A stretch of DNA of 64,000 nucleotides from Frisingicoccus sp902471845 (GCF_047030795.1 NZ_JBKYIC010000010.1), one strand, 5' to 3'; counted from the stretch's first letter, positions 7,853-16,668 are shown. Numbers and translations: made by a program. The notes: a model not told the origin generated them from the letters alone.

Positions 7853-8546
7853 ATCGAAGCCTCCCTTCGTCCATTTCAAAAATCGTATCGCAAGTATTCG
7901 CAATATCAGAGTCGTGTGTTACTAACAAGAGCATAATGTTATTTTCACGCACAATCTGGAGTAAGAGTTCCATAATCTGCTGCCCTGTTTTCTTATCTAA
8001 AGCACCTGTCGGCTCATCACAAAGTATCGCTTCTGGCGATACCGTAAGAGCACGGGCAATCGCAACTCTTTGTTGTTCACCGCCAGACAAATTAGCAGGA
8101 TAATCATTTTCTTTATCTTCTAAACCAACACTTTTCAAAAGATTTCGTATTACTTCTTGGCGTTGCTTTCTATCCATATTCTTTTTTGCATAAAGCAACG
8201 GAAGTTCGATATTTTCCCAAACTCTTAAATGCTTGATTAAGGAATAGTTTTGAAAAACAAATCCGATATTATTAGCTCGCAGCATAGACAATTCTCTGTC
8301 TGTCAAAGCAGATACCGAAACTCCATCGTAAAGATATTCTCCCTTGTAGGAACGGTTCAGCAAACCGATAATAGATATAAGACTTGTCTTTCCAGAACCC
8401 GATTTGCCGACAATAGCGTAACTGTTTCCTCTTTTCAATTCTATACTTGCGTTATTTACAGTTACCAAAGTATCGCCGTTGTTTAATTTAACGGCTGCCG
8501 TTAAGTTTTTTATTTGGATTAAACTTTCTCCACTACTATCATTCAT
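7833..8546 (-). CDS. ABC transporter ATPase (MacB/LolD type)
   Basis: The motifs are Walker A GKSGSGKTS, Q-loop FVFQNYSLI, signature LSGGEQQRVAIARAL, Walker B ILCDEPTGALD and switch His in LLVTHD. The DEPTGALD form is typical of ATPases that partner FtsX/MacB permeases. ATG 8546 starts 1 nt after the adaptor stop, with AAGGAG upstream, and the 3' end overlaps the permease, so the three genes are translationally coupled. Confidence 0.93.
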   Translation of the reverse strand: MNDSSGESLIQIKNLTAAVKLNNGDTLVTVNNASIELKRGNSYAIVGKSGSGKTSLISIIGLLNRSYKGEYLYDGVSVSALTDRELSMLRANNIGFVFQNYSLIKHLRVWENIELPLLYAKKNMDRKQRQEVIRNLLKSVGLEDKENDYPANLSGGEQQRVAIARALTVSPEAILCDEPTGALDKKTGQQIMELLLQIVRENNIMLLLVTHDSDIANTCDTIFEMDEGRLRCAKNDF

Positions 8547-8547
8547 A

Positions 8548-9411
8548 TTATGAATTACTCCTTGGGTCAAGGTTTGGGGGAACAGAAGAAACAACATCTC
8601 CTTCCTCCACGCCCGACAATATCTCTATATACGCTCCGTCCGTCGCTCCTAATGTAACCTCAGTTTGTATTTGCTCTCCGTCTTTTATAACAGTTACCAT
8701 TCCTTTCCCTTGTCTGCCAGCAATGACCGAAAGCGGTAATAATAATATATTTTCTTTTGTTCCTGCCGTTATAACAACCGTAGCATTTTGTCCTATCTTT
8801 ACATCAGTATCTTTGTCAATCAAGCATTGTAAAACATTACTTTGTGGAAAAAGGGTGTTTGTCGAACTGCCCTCAGCATATTCTGTCGCTGGTGTTACAA
8901 CGGCAAGTATATCCGTCGGTCCAACGCCATTGATTACTTGAAATTTTGCTTTTAATGTTGTATTCTCTGGCAGAGTCTTTAAAAAATTTTCTGCTTCAAC
9001 ATTTAGAGCAAAGCCCGTATATCTTACGGTTGCTACGGGATAATTGTTCGGAATAATTTCAGACGAGTTAGTGGCTGAAATAACCGTCCCGTCGACAGGA
9101 GATTTTATTTCATTTTCGGATACTTTTCCTATCACACCGCCGGCAGTAATTTTATCTCCGCTTGTAACACAAGTTTCAAAAACTCCTTTTTCAGTAGAAG
9201 ATAAAACAAAATCCGATGCCTGAATAATCGTTGTTTGAGCTGATACTGTTGGCGTGAGAGTACCACGAGTAACGGTCACTGTTTCACTTGTCTGTATCGT
9301 TGAATTTGCTTCGTTATTTTCTCCTGATTGTTTTTCGACAGAGCAGGCAGACAAAATAACTATCATACCCAACACGAATAAAAATGCAAATCTCTTTCGG
9401 TATCTTTTCAC
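8548..9411 (-). CDS. MacA/HlyD-like periplasmic adaptor lipoprotein
   Basis: The 287-residue adaptor has a lipobox (ILSAC), a lipoyl-like half (EKGVFETCVTSGDKITAGG, then SPVDGTVI), a beta-barrel domain and a C-terminal membrane-proximal domain (VTLGATDGAYIEILSGVEEG). In Gram-positives such proteins assist a MacB-type permease in the membrane-wall space. The start is a GTG preceded by AGGGGG. It is the first gene of the transport operon, separated from the histidine kinase by a strong hairpin. Confidence 0.87.
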   Translation of the reverse strand: MKRYRKRFAFLFVLGMIVILSACSVEKQSGENNEANSTIQTSETVTVTRGTLTPTVSAQTTIIQASDFVLSSTEKGVFETCVTSGDKITAGGVIGKVSENEIKSPVDGTVISATNSSEIIPNNYPVATVRYTGFALNVEAENFLKTLPENTTLKAKFQVINGVGPTDILAVVTPATEYAEGSSTNTLFPQSNVLQCLIDKDTDVKIGQNATVVITAGTKENILLLPLSVIAGRQGKGMVTVIKDGEQIQTEVTLGATDGAYIEILSGVEEGDVVSSVPPNLDPRSNS

Positions 9412-9452
9412 CGATATACCCCCTTGCTATTTAATTTTTCAAGAGAAAAACA

Positions 9453-9500
9453 AAAGGCTTTTATCCTGATACAAATAATTGTATCAAAATAAAAGCCTTG
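9453..9500. terminator. Hairpin with inner palindrome between kinase and adaptor genes
   Basis: The outer arms AAGGCTTTTA and TAAAAGCCTT flank an inner palindrome GATACAA/TTGTATC. T runs lie on both sides, so the hairpin can stop transcription in both directions. It follows the kinase gene by about 60 nt and precedes the adaptor gene. The inner palindrome could also be a binding site for the response regulator. Confidence 0.7.
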
Positions 9501-9560
9501 TTTTTTATGATTGCCCGTATAAAAAGCCTTTCTTTTACTACGGAATTTCTTACGATTTTC

Positions 9561-10649
9561 CTACGAAAGCGGAAGTTCGACTATAAACTTAACACATTCA
9601 TCTTTGCTTTTAGCAGCAATAGTTCCTTTGTGTAGTTCTACAATATGTTTCGCAATGGCAAGTCCAAGTCCTGCACCGCCGTTTGCCATACTTCTTGCTG
9701 TATCAACACGGTAGAACTGCTCGAATATTTGCTCTAATTTTTCTTCGGGAATATTAGCTCCACAGTTTTCAAAAACAATAGTAACTTTGTTCGCTCGAAG
9801 CTCTGTGGTTATTGTAATCTCTGTATCTGAATAACTGTAAATTGCAGCATTACGCAAAAGGTTGTCAAATACACGCTGCATTTTATTCGCATCACAATGA
9901 AGCATTATATCCTTTGCACTATGGAGAACACATTGTAGGTTCTTTTCTTTTAACATAGGATTAAATTCATATATAAGCTGCTCCAACAATCGTGTCAAAT
10001 TTATATCGCTGTATTTCAGCGTTATGTTTGATAAATTAAATCTTGTGATTTCAAAAAACTCGTTAATTAAGTCCTCAAGCTGTTCAGCCTTATCAAGAGA
10101 AATAGAAAGATATTTATTTCTTAACTCCTGCGGTATTTGCTGTTCATCATCACGCAATAGCGTCAAATAACCAATGACAGAGGAAAGCGGCGTTTTCAAA
10201 TCGTGTGCAAGGTACATAATCAAATCATTTTTACGCTGTTCATTCTCCTGTGCAAGTTTTGCATTATTTTCAGCTTCCTGTTTCAAGTGATTTATTTTAA
10301 CCGCAATCTCGCTTAACTCTGGAGAAAGTTCAATATAATCCCCTGTTTTATCAAATAATCTTCCCGTTGCGGCTTGTAGCTCATAGACATACCCGACAAC
10401 TTTCTTCAAAAGTTTATAAGTCAAGCACATAATACATATTACCCATATTATGAGTGCTGTCATATAAACATACAGTCCTCTGTAAATCAAATAGTAATGT
10501 TCGACATACCTGTCAAGTATCCAAGTAAGCCCTGTATGTAAAACAGCGGTGCATATTACAATAATCACAGAACAAATTGCACTTTGGAAAATGTAGCTTT
10601 TGAATAAGGTTATAAGCAGATAATTTTTTTCATTTTTATTCAATTTCAT
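9561..10649 (-). CDS. VanS-like sensor histidine kinase
   Basis: This is the membrane sensor of the two-component pair. It has two N-terminal helices (about 20-40 and 60-80) with a short outer loop, a HAMP-like linker, the phospho-acceptor box MYLAHDLKTPLSSVIGYLTL (strikingly VanS-like), then N-box (NLLRNAAIYS), F-box (IFEQFYRVD) and G-box (GGAGLGLAIAKHIV). The short outer loop fits ligand sensing at the membrane. It overlaps the regulator gene by 14 nt. No vanH, vanA/B ligase or vanX gene is present. Confidence 0.9.
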   Translation of the reverse strand: MKLNKNEKNYLLITLFKSYIFQSAICSVIIVICTAVLHTGLTWILDRYVEHYYLIYRGLYVYMTALIIWVICIMCLTYKLLKKVVGYVYELQAATGRLFDKTGDYIELSPELSEIAVKINHLKQEAENNAKLAQENEQRKNDLIMYLAHDLKTPLSSVIGYLTLLRDDEQQIPQELRNKYLSISLDKAEQLEDLINEFFEITRFNLSNITLKYSDINLTRLLEQLIYEFNPMLKEKNLQCVLHSAKDIMLHCDANKMQRVFDNLLRNAAIYSYSDTEITITTELRANKVTIVFENCGANIPEEKLEQIFEQFYRVDTARSMANGGAGLGLAIAKHIVELHKGTIAAKSKDECVKFIVELPLS

Positions 10650-11334
10650 AACCTATCCCCCAAACTGTTTTAATAAATTTTGGCTTTTTGGCTGGCTCAT
10701 TTAATTTTCCCCTAAGCCGTCCAATATGTGCCATTACTGTGTTGTTGTTATCAAGATATTTTTCTTTCCATACATTTTCAAATAGTTCTTCGGAGGAAAT
10801 CACTTTTCCTTGATGTTCGCACAAATACCAAAGAATTGAAAACTCAATAGGGGTTAGCGATACCTCTTTCCCAAACAAAGAGCATTTATGAGTATCTTTG
10901 TTAATAATCAATCCTCTAATATCATATTCGCTTTTTTGAAAAGGCTGATTTTGTACGGGATTATTATACTTTTGATAACGCCTTAACTGTGTCTTTACTC
11001 TTGCAACAACTTCCAAAGGATTAAAGGGCTTTGTAATATAATCATCAGCACCTATCGTAAGCCCCATTATTTTATCCCCGTCTTCAATTTTAGCAGTAAG
11101 CATAATAACGGGGAAATAAAACTTTTCTCTGATTTTTTGACAAATACGAAATCCGTCTATATCAGGCAGCATAATATCCAGTATGGCTAAATCAATCTCT
11201 GTTTCTTCAATACATTTCAATGCTTCAATACCGCTGTAATATTTATAAACAGTGTAATTGTCGTTTTTCAAGTAGACTTCAAGTAAGTCTGCTATTTCTT
11301 TTTCATCATCTACAACTAAAATTTTTTCATTCAT
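10636..11334 (-). CDS. VanR-like OmpR-family response regulator
   Basis: The receiver domain has DDEKEIADLL and phospho-acceptor Asp in LAILDIMLPD, and the winged-helix DNA-binding domain ends KFIKTVWGIGYEIE. The whole protein resembles VanR of glycopeptide-resistance operons (EIADLLEVYLKN, TIGADDYITKPF, LTPIEFSILWYLCE). It presumably activates the adaptor-ABC-lipoprotein-carboxypeptidase genes downstream. Start: AAAGGAG before ATG. Confidence 0.9.
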   Translation of the reverse strand: MNEKILVVDDEKEIADLLEVYLKNDNYTVYKYYSGIEALKCIEETEIDLAILDIMLPDIDGFRICQKIREKFYFPVIMLTAKIEDGDKIMGLTIGADDYITKPFNPLEVVARVKTQLRRYQKYNNPVQNQPFQKSEYDIRGLIINKDTHKCSLFGKEVSLTPIEFSILWYLCEHQGKVISSEELFENVWKEKYLDNNNTVMAHIGRLRGKLNEPAKKPKFIKTVWGIGYEIE

Positions 11335-11382
11335 CGCCTATACTCCTTTTGTTCTGGTATAGCTCCCGTAATATCGTCAAAA

Positions 11383-11559
11383 TCACACATCTCCATTCTT
11401 AAATCGCCCATCAGCAGGCTTTTTCGCATCTTTAGGTATCAGCCAAACATTACTCATTTTAACTGCTCTATCTATCCGATTATCATTACAATATTGCAAA
11501 ACTCGTCTATCTGAGATACCCCATTTAATGGCAGCTTCTTTCGTGGTAATATAATCCAT
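11383..11559 (-). CDS. Small helix-turn-helix protein, 58 aa
   Basis: The frame starts MDYITTKEAAIKWGISDRRV and ends ADGRFKNGDV. It is a MerR/excisionase-type DNA-binding module (TTKEAAIKWGISDRRVLQYC is a winged helix-turn-helix, followed by a VWLIPKDA strand). GGAGGTG lies 5 nt before the ATG. It lies directly upstream of the VanR-like gene and next to a perfect palindrome at 11573-11589. A 3' out-of-frame extension (MCDFDDITGAIPEQKEYRR) runs up to the regulator gene and may be the true tail if a frameshift occurred. Confidence 0.72.
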   Translation of the reverse strand: MDYITTKEAAIKWGISDRRVLQYCNDNRIDRAVKMSNVWLIPKDAKKPADGRFKNGDV

Positions 11560-11572
11560 ATCGCACCTCCAA

Positions 11573-11589
11573 TATAATAATATATTATA
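11573..11589. promoter_or_regulatory. Palindrome in divergent promoter region
   Basis: TATAATA-ATA-TATTATA is a perfect 7-bp inverted repeat 13 nt upstream of the small helix-turn-helix gene. It may be an operator, or a -10 region readable in both directions, for this gene and for the divergent XRE gene at 11748. Confidence 0.45.
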
Positions 11590-11747
11590 CTTCGTTTATC
11601 CGAAGAATACAAGTATGTAAATATGAATTCTTATCTCTTTTAACGAGAAATACTATCTCTACTTATAAGAGATTTCACATCGTTTAATAAGAAGCTACAT
11701 TTCTGTACAATATAAGGGTAGAAGAAACGAGTACAGGTGGTGAGCTT

Positions 11748-12107
11748 ATGGACAAGAAAATCAATAACTTTGACTTCGATTTTATGCCGATAGGACAGGC
11801 GATTAAAAAAGCCCGTGAAGCCAAGAAAGTAACCAGAGAACAGTTAGCGGAAATAGTAGATTATTCTGCAAGGCATATTCAGTCGGTAGAAAACGAGGGT
11901 CAGCACCCGAGCTTTGAGCTGTTTATTCAACTCATCACAATGTTTGATGTTTCGGTTGACGAATATATCTTCCCAAATAAGAAAACAAATAAAAGTTCCG
12001 TCCGCAGGCGTTTGGAAACACTGCTTGATAATTTGGACGATAAAGAACTTTCCGTTATCGAAGCAACCGTAAACGGTCTATGTAAGGCAAAAGAGCCAGA
12101 GGAATAA
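11748..12107 (+). CDS. XRE-family transcriptional regulator
   Basis: One of very few ICE genes on the plus strand. It has a Cro/C1-type helix-turn-helix (IGQAIKKAREAKKVTREQLA, then YSARHIQSVENEGQHPS), and the C-terminal half probably dimerises. It is divergent from the small helix-turn-helix and VanRS-like genes and convergent with the cell-wall hydrolase. It has AGGTGG before the ATG. It likely represses its own and/or the neighbouring promoter in the 11560-11747 gap. Confidence 0.88.
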   Translation: MDKKINNFDFDFMPIGQAIKKAREAKKVTREQLAEIVDYSARHIQSVENEGQHPSFELFIQLITMFDVSVDEYIFPNKKTNKSSVRRRLETLLDNLDDKELSVIEATVNGLCKAKEPEE

Positions 12108-12117
12108 AATCCTCTGG
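12096..12117 (+). terminator. Rho-independent terminator of XRE gene
   Basis: CCAGAGGA and TCCTCTGG form a perfect 8-bp stem followed by TTTTTCTTTT. The stem overlaps the last codons of the XRE gene. Confidence 0.85.
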
Positions 12118-12135
12118 TTTTTCTTTTGCCCTTTT

Positions 12136-13899
12136 TTAATAGGCAGGGATACCGTAACCGTAAATTACGCTGCTTCCGATAGCATATCTGTTCTGTCGGC
12201 AGGTATCTCCAGAGTTGCCCTCAACGGTATAAACTGTTCCGTTCTCGGCACGCTCAACAATTCCGACGTGGTCTGTCACACCGTCGCCCTCCCAATCAAA
12301 GAAGATGATATGACCTGCCGACGGCTCAAAACTGCCGTCCTGCCATTGACCTCTGTCCATAAACCATTGTGAGCCTAACACGCAGCCTGCGAATTTCGGA
12401 ATAACGCCTGTATCAATATAGCCGCACTCATTGGCACACCAAGATACAAAACAGGCACACCATTCCACACGCCCCTCGAAGCCGTACCAGCTCCAATAAG
12501 GCTGACCGCCTTCGTTGCCGAGCTGCGTTAGGGCAACCTCCACAATGGCTTGATTTCCTCCGCCTGTGAATGCCCGTCCGTATGGGTAGTACCGCAGAAC
12601 GTGGGAAACATACTGCGTATCGCCGTAACTATCCCAACCTAACCTTTCCGCCTGTGTCGTGGAAAACTCCACCGCATTGGCATAGGAATAACCGCCATAG
12701 TTCGTTTTCGCCCACGAGATATAGCCGTTTCCGAAATTGTAGCCCTGTAAAGCAAGTTTGATATGCTCCATATCAATCGGGTTTTCCACCTCGGCTGCAC
12801 TTAGGCAGGCGGCTAAATTCTGAATACCGACATTGATGGAATACTCTGGGTCGGTAATGCCATTTGGTGTATTCGGATACCTTGTGTTGTAACCACACTC
12901 TGAAGCCTGCATCGGGTCATTCCCACGCCCTCCAGATTCCTGCATCATCACCGCCTTAATCAGCTCCGTGTATTCGGGAATGCCGTGCTGCCTTGCATAC
13001 TGCTGTATCAATGGCTCATAGGCTTCCACCTCCGCACTGACTGGCGTGTAAGAATTACTGTTACCGCCACCGCCGAATAAAGATACTGCACAGCCGAACA
13101 GCACGATAATAAGAATAATAACAACGGCAACCCAGCCGCCTGCAATAATGGCAGAAATCAAAGCCTTTGTACCTGCGATTATCGCCTTGACAGCGGCAAT
13201 GGTCGCTCTGACCGCCGCTTTTGTCGCTTCGGCTGTTGCCTTTGCGGTGGCTTTCGCCGCCTGTGCCGCCCTCTGGGTCGCTTTCACAGAAGCCTTTGCC
13301 GCCGCCTGTGCGGTCTTTACCGAGGTTTCGGTGGTCTTAATCGCCGCTTTAGAAGTCGCCTGTGCCGTTTTCACGCTTTTCTCGGCAGATTTGACCGTAC
13401 CTTTGGCGGCTGTTTTGACCGTCTTGCCTGTGCTTCGGACAGACTGTTTAATCGTCTTTTCTGTCTGTCTTTTTGTCTTTATGGTCTGGACAGGCATATC
13501 GGGAACGGCAGAACGGCTTTCAGCTCCTCTACGGACGGCAGAGCCTACCTGTTCCGAAGCTGCCTGTGCCTGTTTCTGCTCGGCAGCTTTTACCGCCCGT
13601 TTCGTCTTAAAATCCGCAATCTTATCCTTTGCCTTGACGATATTTTCCTTTGTGGTCTGCACACCTTTCTGACCTTGCTTATTAAATTGGTGTACGCCTT
13701 CCTCCGTCACACGCTCGGCGGTATAGGACACCTTATCCGAAGCGTACTCGGTAGCAGAGCTTTCATCGACATAATAGCCCTGTTCCGCCTTGTCCTTTGT
13801 CTTGGCATAAGCGGCTTTCATACGCTCCGAAGCAATAGCGGCTTTGTCAATGGTCTTAATTGTACCCTTGACCGCATCTCTGGTCTTTATATCAGCCAT
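12136..13899 (-). CDS. Cell-wall hydrolase: muramidase plus CHAP (CwlT/Orf14-like)
   Basis: This opens peptidoglycan for the conjugation channel. The 587-residue protein has an Ala/Lys/Thr-rich cytoplasmic N-terminus (about 1-240, with many KTA and KAT repeats), one membrane helix (about 244-270, GGWVAVVIILIIVLFG), a bacterial lysozyme-like domain (catalytic Glu in AVMMQESGG about 313) and a C-terminal CHAP amidase/endopeptidase domain (Cys in WCACFVSWC about 481, His in TDHVGIVE about 541). This domain order matches Tn916 Orf14/CwlT except for the unusually long basic N-terminus. It lies directly downstream of sortase B. Confidence 0.92.
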   Translation of the reverse strand: MADIKTRDAVKGTIKTIDKAAIASERMKAAYAKTKDKAEQGYYVDESSATEYASDKVSYTAERVTEEGVHQFNKQGQKGVQTTKENIVKAKDKIADFKTKRAVKAAEQKQAQAASEQVGSAVRRGAESRSAVPDMPVQTIKTKRQTEKTIKQSVRSTGKTVKTAAKGTVKSAEKSVKTAQATSKAAIKTTETSVKTAQAAAKASVKATQRAAQAAKATAKATAEATKAAVRATIAAVKAIIAGTKALISAIIAGGWVAVVIILIIVLFGCAVSLFGGGGNSNSYTPVSAEVEAYEPLIQQYARQHGIPEYTELIKAVMMQESGGRGNDPMQASECGYNTRYPNTPNGITDPEYSINVGIQNLAACLSAAEVENPIDMEHIKLALQGYNFGNGYISWAKTNYGGYSYANAVEFSTTQAERLGWDSYGDTQYVSHVLRYYPYGRAFTGGGNQAIVEVALTQLGNEGGQPYWSWYGFEGRVEWCACFVSWCANECGYIDTGVIPKFAGCVLGSQWFMDRGQWQDGSFEPSAGHIIFFDWEGDGVTDHVGIVERAENGTVYTVEGNSGDTCRQNRYAIGSSVIYGYGIPAY

Positions 13900-13934
13900 A
13901 CAAAACCTCCTTTCCCAGAAGTTTTGCGGTCACA

Positions 13935-14705
13935 TCAGGATACCTTTTTCGCCACAACCACAAGTCTGCCGTTTTGTGCTGAGTATTCGCAGGTAGAGAG
14001 CGTAATCAGCCTGTCGCCGTATTCAGCACTTACGCCTGTATCGTACAGGGCAAGTTCCTTGCATTTGGCGATATATTCGTCAAATGCTTCTGCATTTTCC
14101 GCATTGACAAAATCATAGTAGCGGAAGCCCTCGGAACTGTACGCAACGGTCTTGAATACAGCCACGATTTCATATTCCGCCTGCTCGGTCAGCGTATCAA
14201 ACAGAATGGTTTTGTGTTCCTCATAGAAGCTCTTGGATTTGTAATCATTCAAAGCTCCGAACATTTTGCCGCCCTTGATATGATGACCGTAAATAACAAG
14301 GTTGTCGCTCTCTGCGATATTGCAGTTTTCTTGAATATACGGTGTGCCTAAATCGCTGTATGCCTTTTCAAAGTTGTGCTTCAGATAGAAATTCGGATTA
14401 TTCGGTGTCTGCATTACAGGATAGTTGAGCTTCGTGCCGGCAATGGAAATCCAACCTACCATATCGGGATTTTGCAAGAAAAGGTCCCCGTACTCTGGCA
14501 GGATAGTTTCTTCCTCGTTAAGCGGAACTTGCGGAGCTTCTTCGCCTGTTTGAGCCTGCTCCACAACCTCGGCAATCTGCTCAAAGGCTTCTGTCTGCTC
14601 CGCTTCGTGTGCATAATGGTCATAAATGTGATAACCGCAAAAAGCCGTCGCACCTAACAGGCACACGGCGGCGATAATACAAATCTGCATTACATATTTT
14701 TTCAT
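13935..14705 (-). CDS. Class B sortase
   Basis: This transpeptidase joins surface proteins to the wall. It has an N-terminal membrane helix, then the sortase B fold with catalytic His in YGHH (141/142), Cys239 in LSTCEYS and Arg247 in NGRLVVV. Clostridial sortase B enzymes accept (S/P/N)PxTG motifs; the giant adhesin in this same ICE (39274-43419) ends TPKTG, so it is the probable substrate. No other sortase gene is in the window. Confidence 0.92.
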   Translation of the reverse strand: MKKYVMQICIIAAVCLLGATAFCGYHIYDHYAHEAEQTEAFEQIAEVVEQAQTGEEAPQVPLNEEETILPEYGDLFLQNPDMVGWISIAGTKLNYPVMQTPNNPNFYLKHNFEKAYSDLGTPYIQENCNIAESDNLVIYGHHIKGGKMFGALNDYKSKSFYEEHKTILFDTLTEQAEYEIVAVFKTVAYSSEGFRYYDFVNAENAEAFDEYIAKCKELALYDTGVSAEYGDRLITLSTCEYSAQNGRLVVVAKKVS

Positions 14706-14719
14706 AGCTTTGTCCTTTC

Positions 14720-15124
14720 TTATCGTGAATGTTCAGTCTGCTGTTTCGGTGCAGGTAAATCCCTGCAATATTCGGGATACCTTACCTTAATACCCTCAAC
14801 AAAGTACGGAGCATATTCACAACAGAATAATTCATCTGGCGTAAAATACCGTCCGTTTTCCTTTTCCGTGTAACCGTTCCAGAGGTTAAAGGCAAGGTGG
14901 CAGACCTTGACCGTACCGCTTGTCTGCCAGCCGCCGTGCATACCCTCTGGCTCAATGCAATCCGTCTTAAAATCAAACATCTGGTTGATATTTGCCCTTG
15001 TTTCGGCGGCAATGCCCATTACATAGAAAAAGGCTCTGTGATAACAGTCGTTTACTTTGCTCTTGTTCATCATTTCCAGAAAGAAATCCCGATGAGCTGC
15101 AGAGCGAAATCGGATATTAGACAT
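14720..15124 (-). CDS. Uncharacterised ICE protein (DUF6075-like), 134 aa
   Basis: The chosen start, ATG 15124 (MSNIRFRSAAHRDFF), has TCGAAAGGAG upstream; a longer frame exists but reads through a terminator. The body contains YHRAFFYVMGIAAETRANIN and NQMFDFKTDCIEPEG, features I associate weakly with the DUF6075 family found in Tn1549-like ICEs. It looks soluble and its function is unknown. It lies between the ATPase cargo gene and sortase B. Confidence 0.65.
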   Translation of the reverse strand: MSNIRFRSAAHRDFFLEMMNKSKVNDCYHRAFFYVMGIAAETRANINQMFDFKTDCIEPEGMHGGWQTSGTVKVCHLAFNLWNGYTEKENGRYFTPDELFCCEYAPYFVEGIKVRYPEYCRDLPAPKQQTEHSR

Positions 15125-15158
15125 TGAAAATTCTCCTTTCGATTTTTGGTAAAAAAAG

Positions 15159-15187
15159 AACGCCCACCTTGTAAAAAAGTGAGCGTT
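15159..15187 (-). terminator. Terminator after AAA-ATPase gene
   Basis: On the minus strand AACGCTCAC pairs with GTGGGCGTT (one mismatch), followed by CTTTTTTT. It is placed 20 nt after the ATPase stop. Confidence 0.8.
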
Positions 15188-15207
15188 ACGCTGAATTGGT
15201 TTCGATA

Positions 15208-16668
15208 TTACATTTTTCCGTTTTGTCCGTCTGCTTCTGCCTTTCCTAACAGATACAAAAATGCTATGGCAGGTATTCGCAAAATCGGTACTGCTGTTTC
15301 GTGCTTTGCAATGCCAAAATCGTCTAATTGCTTTGTTACAAGAAAAGCGTTTGTTACCTTTGATTTTTCGTCCTTGCAAAGTTCAACAATAGCGTCGGTT
15401 GCAGGAATATGGGAATTGTTGCGGTATTTGACCTCGCAGAGAATTTTCTCACGGGGTAGCTCTACCACCACATCAACCTCTTTCTGGTTGTCCTTTGCCT
15501 TTCTGAAATAGCCGAGCTGTGCCGTACTGCCTTGATAGAAAGATACGATATGCTTATACACGGTGGTTTCCACCATTGCTCCGAGTTCCTTTTCATCGGA
15601 TAACACATCATCTATCATCAACACGGCGTTGCGGATAGCTGCGTCGGCAATAAAGATTTTCGGCTTGCCCTTTAATGCTCCCTTACTTCCCACATCCATT
15701 GGCTTTGCCAGATAAATAAGGTTAGACATTTCAAGAGCTTCAATATAGCCGTCAATCGTGCTGACCGAAGTGTTTTCCAATTCCTTTGCCGCCGTGGTTA
15801 CGCTGAAAATCTCCGTTGAGTTCATACAGAGATATAAGAACAGCTTTTCCATTAAAAGCGGACTGCGGATATTGAACAGGGTAAGCACATCTCGCTTGAT
15901 TACCTTATCAACTACATCTTCACGAAGCATTCGTTGAGCGTAAATATCATCATCGGACAATACAAGCTCTGGGAAACCGCCAATCATCAGATAGCGGTTG
16001 AAATGCCCCTCTAACGGAGCAAATCTGTCCATTAGGTCGCCAAGCTCCGCATTGCTCATTTTCACGAGCTTTGTGAGTTTTAAGCTATCTGGCAAAATCG
16101 GTTCTTCAAGCTGAAGCAGACGGCAATACTCATAAAATGACATTGTCGGTATCTTCAAGACGCTCCATCTGCCCGTTCCGCTGTCCGTTGCACCTTTTTC
16201 CAGTATCGGGCTTGCAGAGCCTGTTGCGGTCAGACGAATATCCTTTCTGCTGTCATAGATGACTTTCATCCACAATTCCCAATTATCCGTATATTGGATT
16301 TCATCAAGGAAGATATACTTTGTTCCCTCGATAGGGTAAAGTGACTCGTAAATGGAAAGCACCGTTTCTACATTGACGAGCTTTACAATCGGATTGTCAA
16401 AAGACACATACAGAATGTTCTTCGGACTTACGCCCTCGTCAATCAGATTATCTATCATCTGGTACATAATCGTTGTCTTACCCACACGCCTTGCTCCAGA
16501 CAATACCGCAAAACGGCGGAGCGTTTTATGCTTTATCATCTTGAGTGCTTCATAATAGGCAAGTCGCTTCTGCGGTTTGCTTTCCTCTTTGATTGCAGAC
16601 GGATTACGCCACCACGGATTGTATTGCCGTAATACCTTAATGACCTGTTCATCGCTTACAATAGCCAT
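15208..16668 (-). CDS. AAA ATPase with DUF4143-type C-terminus
   Basis: The 486-residue protein has an N-terminal AAA domain (Walker A SGARRVGKTT about 59, Walker B YIFLDEIQY, sensor LTATGSASP) and a C-terminal DUF4143/nuclease-like region (VDVVVELPREKILCEVKYRN, a PD-(D/E)xK-like arrangement). Proteins of this type are common orphan genes in Clostridia and Bacteroides; their role is unsettled. It has its own promoter region and terminator inside the transfer module, so it looks like an inserted cargo gene. ATG follows GGAGGTGC. Confidence 0.87.
   Translation of the reverse strand: MAIVSDEQVIKVLRQYNPWWRNPSAIKEESKPQKRLAYYEALKMIKHKTLRRFAVLSGARRVGKTTIMYQMIDNLIDEGVSPKNILYVSFDNPIVKLVNVETVLSIYESLYPIEGTKYIFLDEIQYTDNWELWMKVIYDSRKDIRLTATGSASPILEKGATDSGTGRWSVLKIPTMSFYEYCRLLQLEEPILPDSLKLTKLVKMSNAELGDLMDRFAPLEGHFNRYLMIGGFPELVLSDDDIYAQRMLREDVVDKVIKRDVLTLFNIRSPLLMEKLFLYLCMNSTEIFSVTTAAKELENTSVSTIDGYIEALEMSNLIYLAKPMDVGSKGALKGKPKIFIADAAIRNAVLMIDDVLSDEKELGAMVETTVYKHIVSFYQGSTAQLGYFRKAKDNQKEVDVVVELPREKILCEVKYRNNSHIPATDAIVELCKDEKSKVTNAFLVTKQLDDFGIAKHETAVPILRIPAIAFLYLLGKAEADGQNGKM

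Noticed and set aside
5130..11334. A vancomycin-resistance (van) operon
   Set aside because: Only the regulatory pair is VanRS-like. No ligase, VanH dehydrogenase or VanX dipeptidase gene is present, and the carboxypeptidase is an S11 serine enzyme, not VanY.
13148..13672. A 174-codon plus-strand Ala-rich gene
   Set aside because: It is the complement of the Ala/Lys-rich repeats of the cell-wall hydrolase and has no ribosome site.
14720..15379. Extended 219-codon version of the DUF6075-like gene
   Set aside because: The extra N-terminus is read through the ATPase terminator and overlaps the ATPase gene; the start at 15124 has a proper ribosome site.
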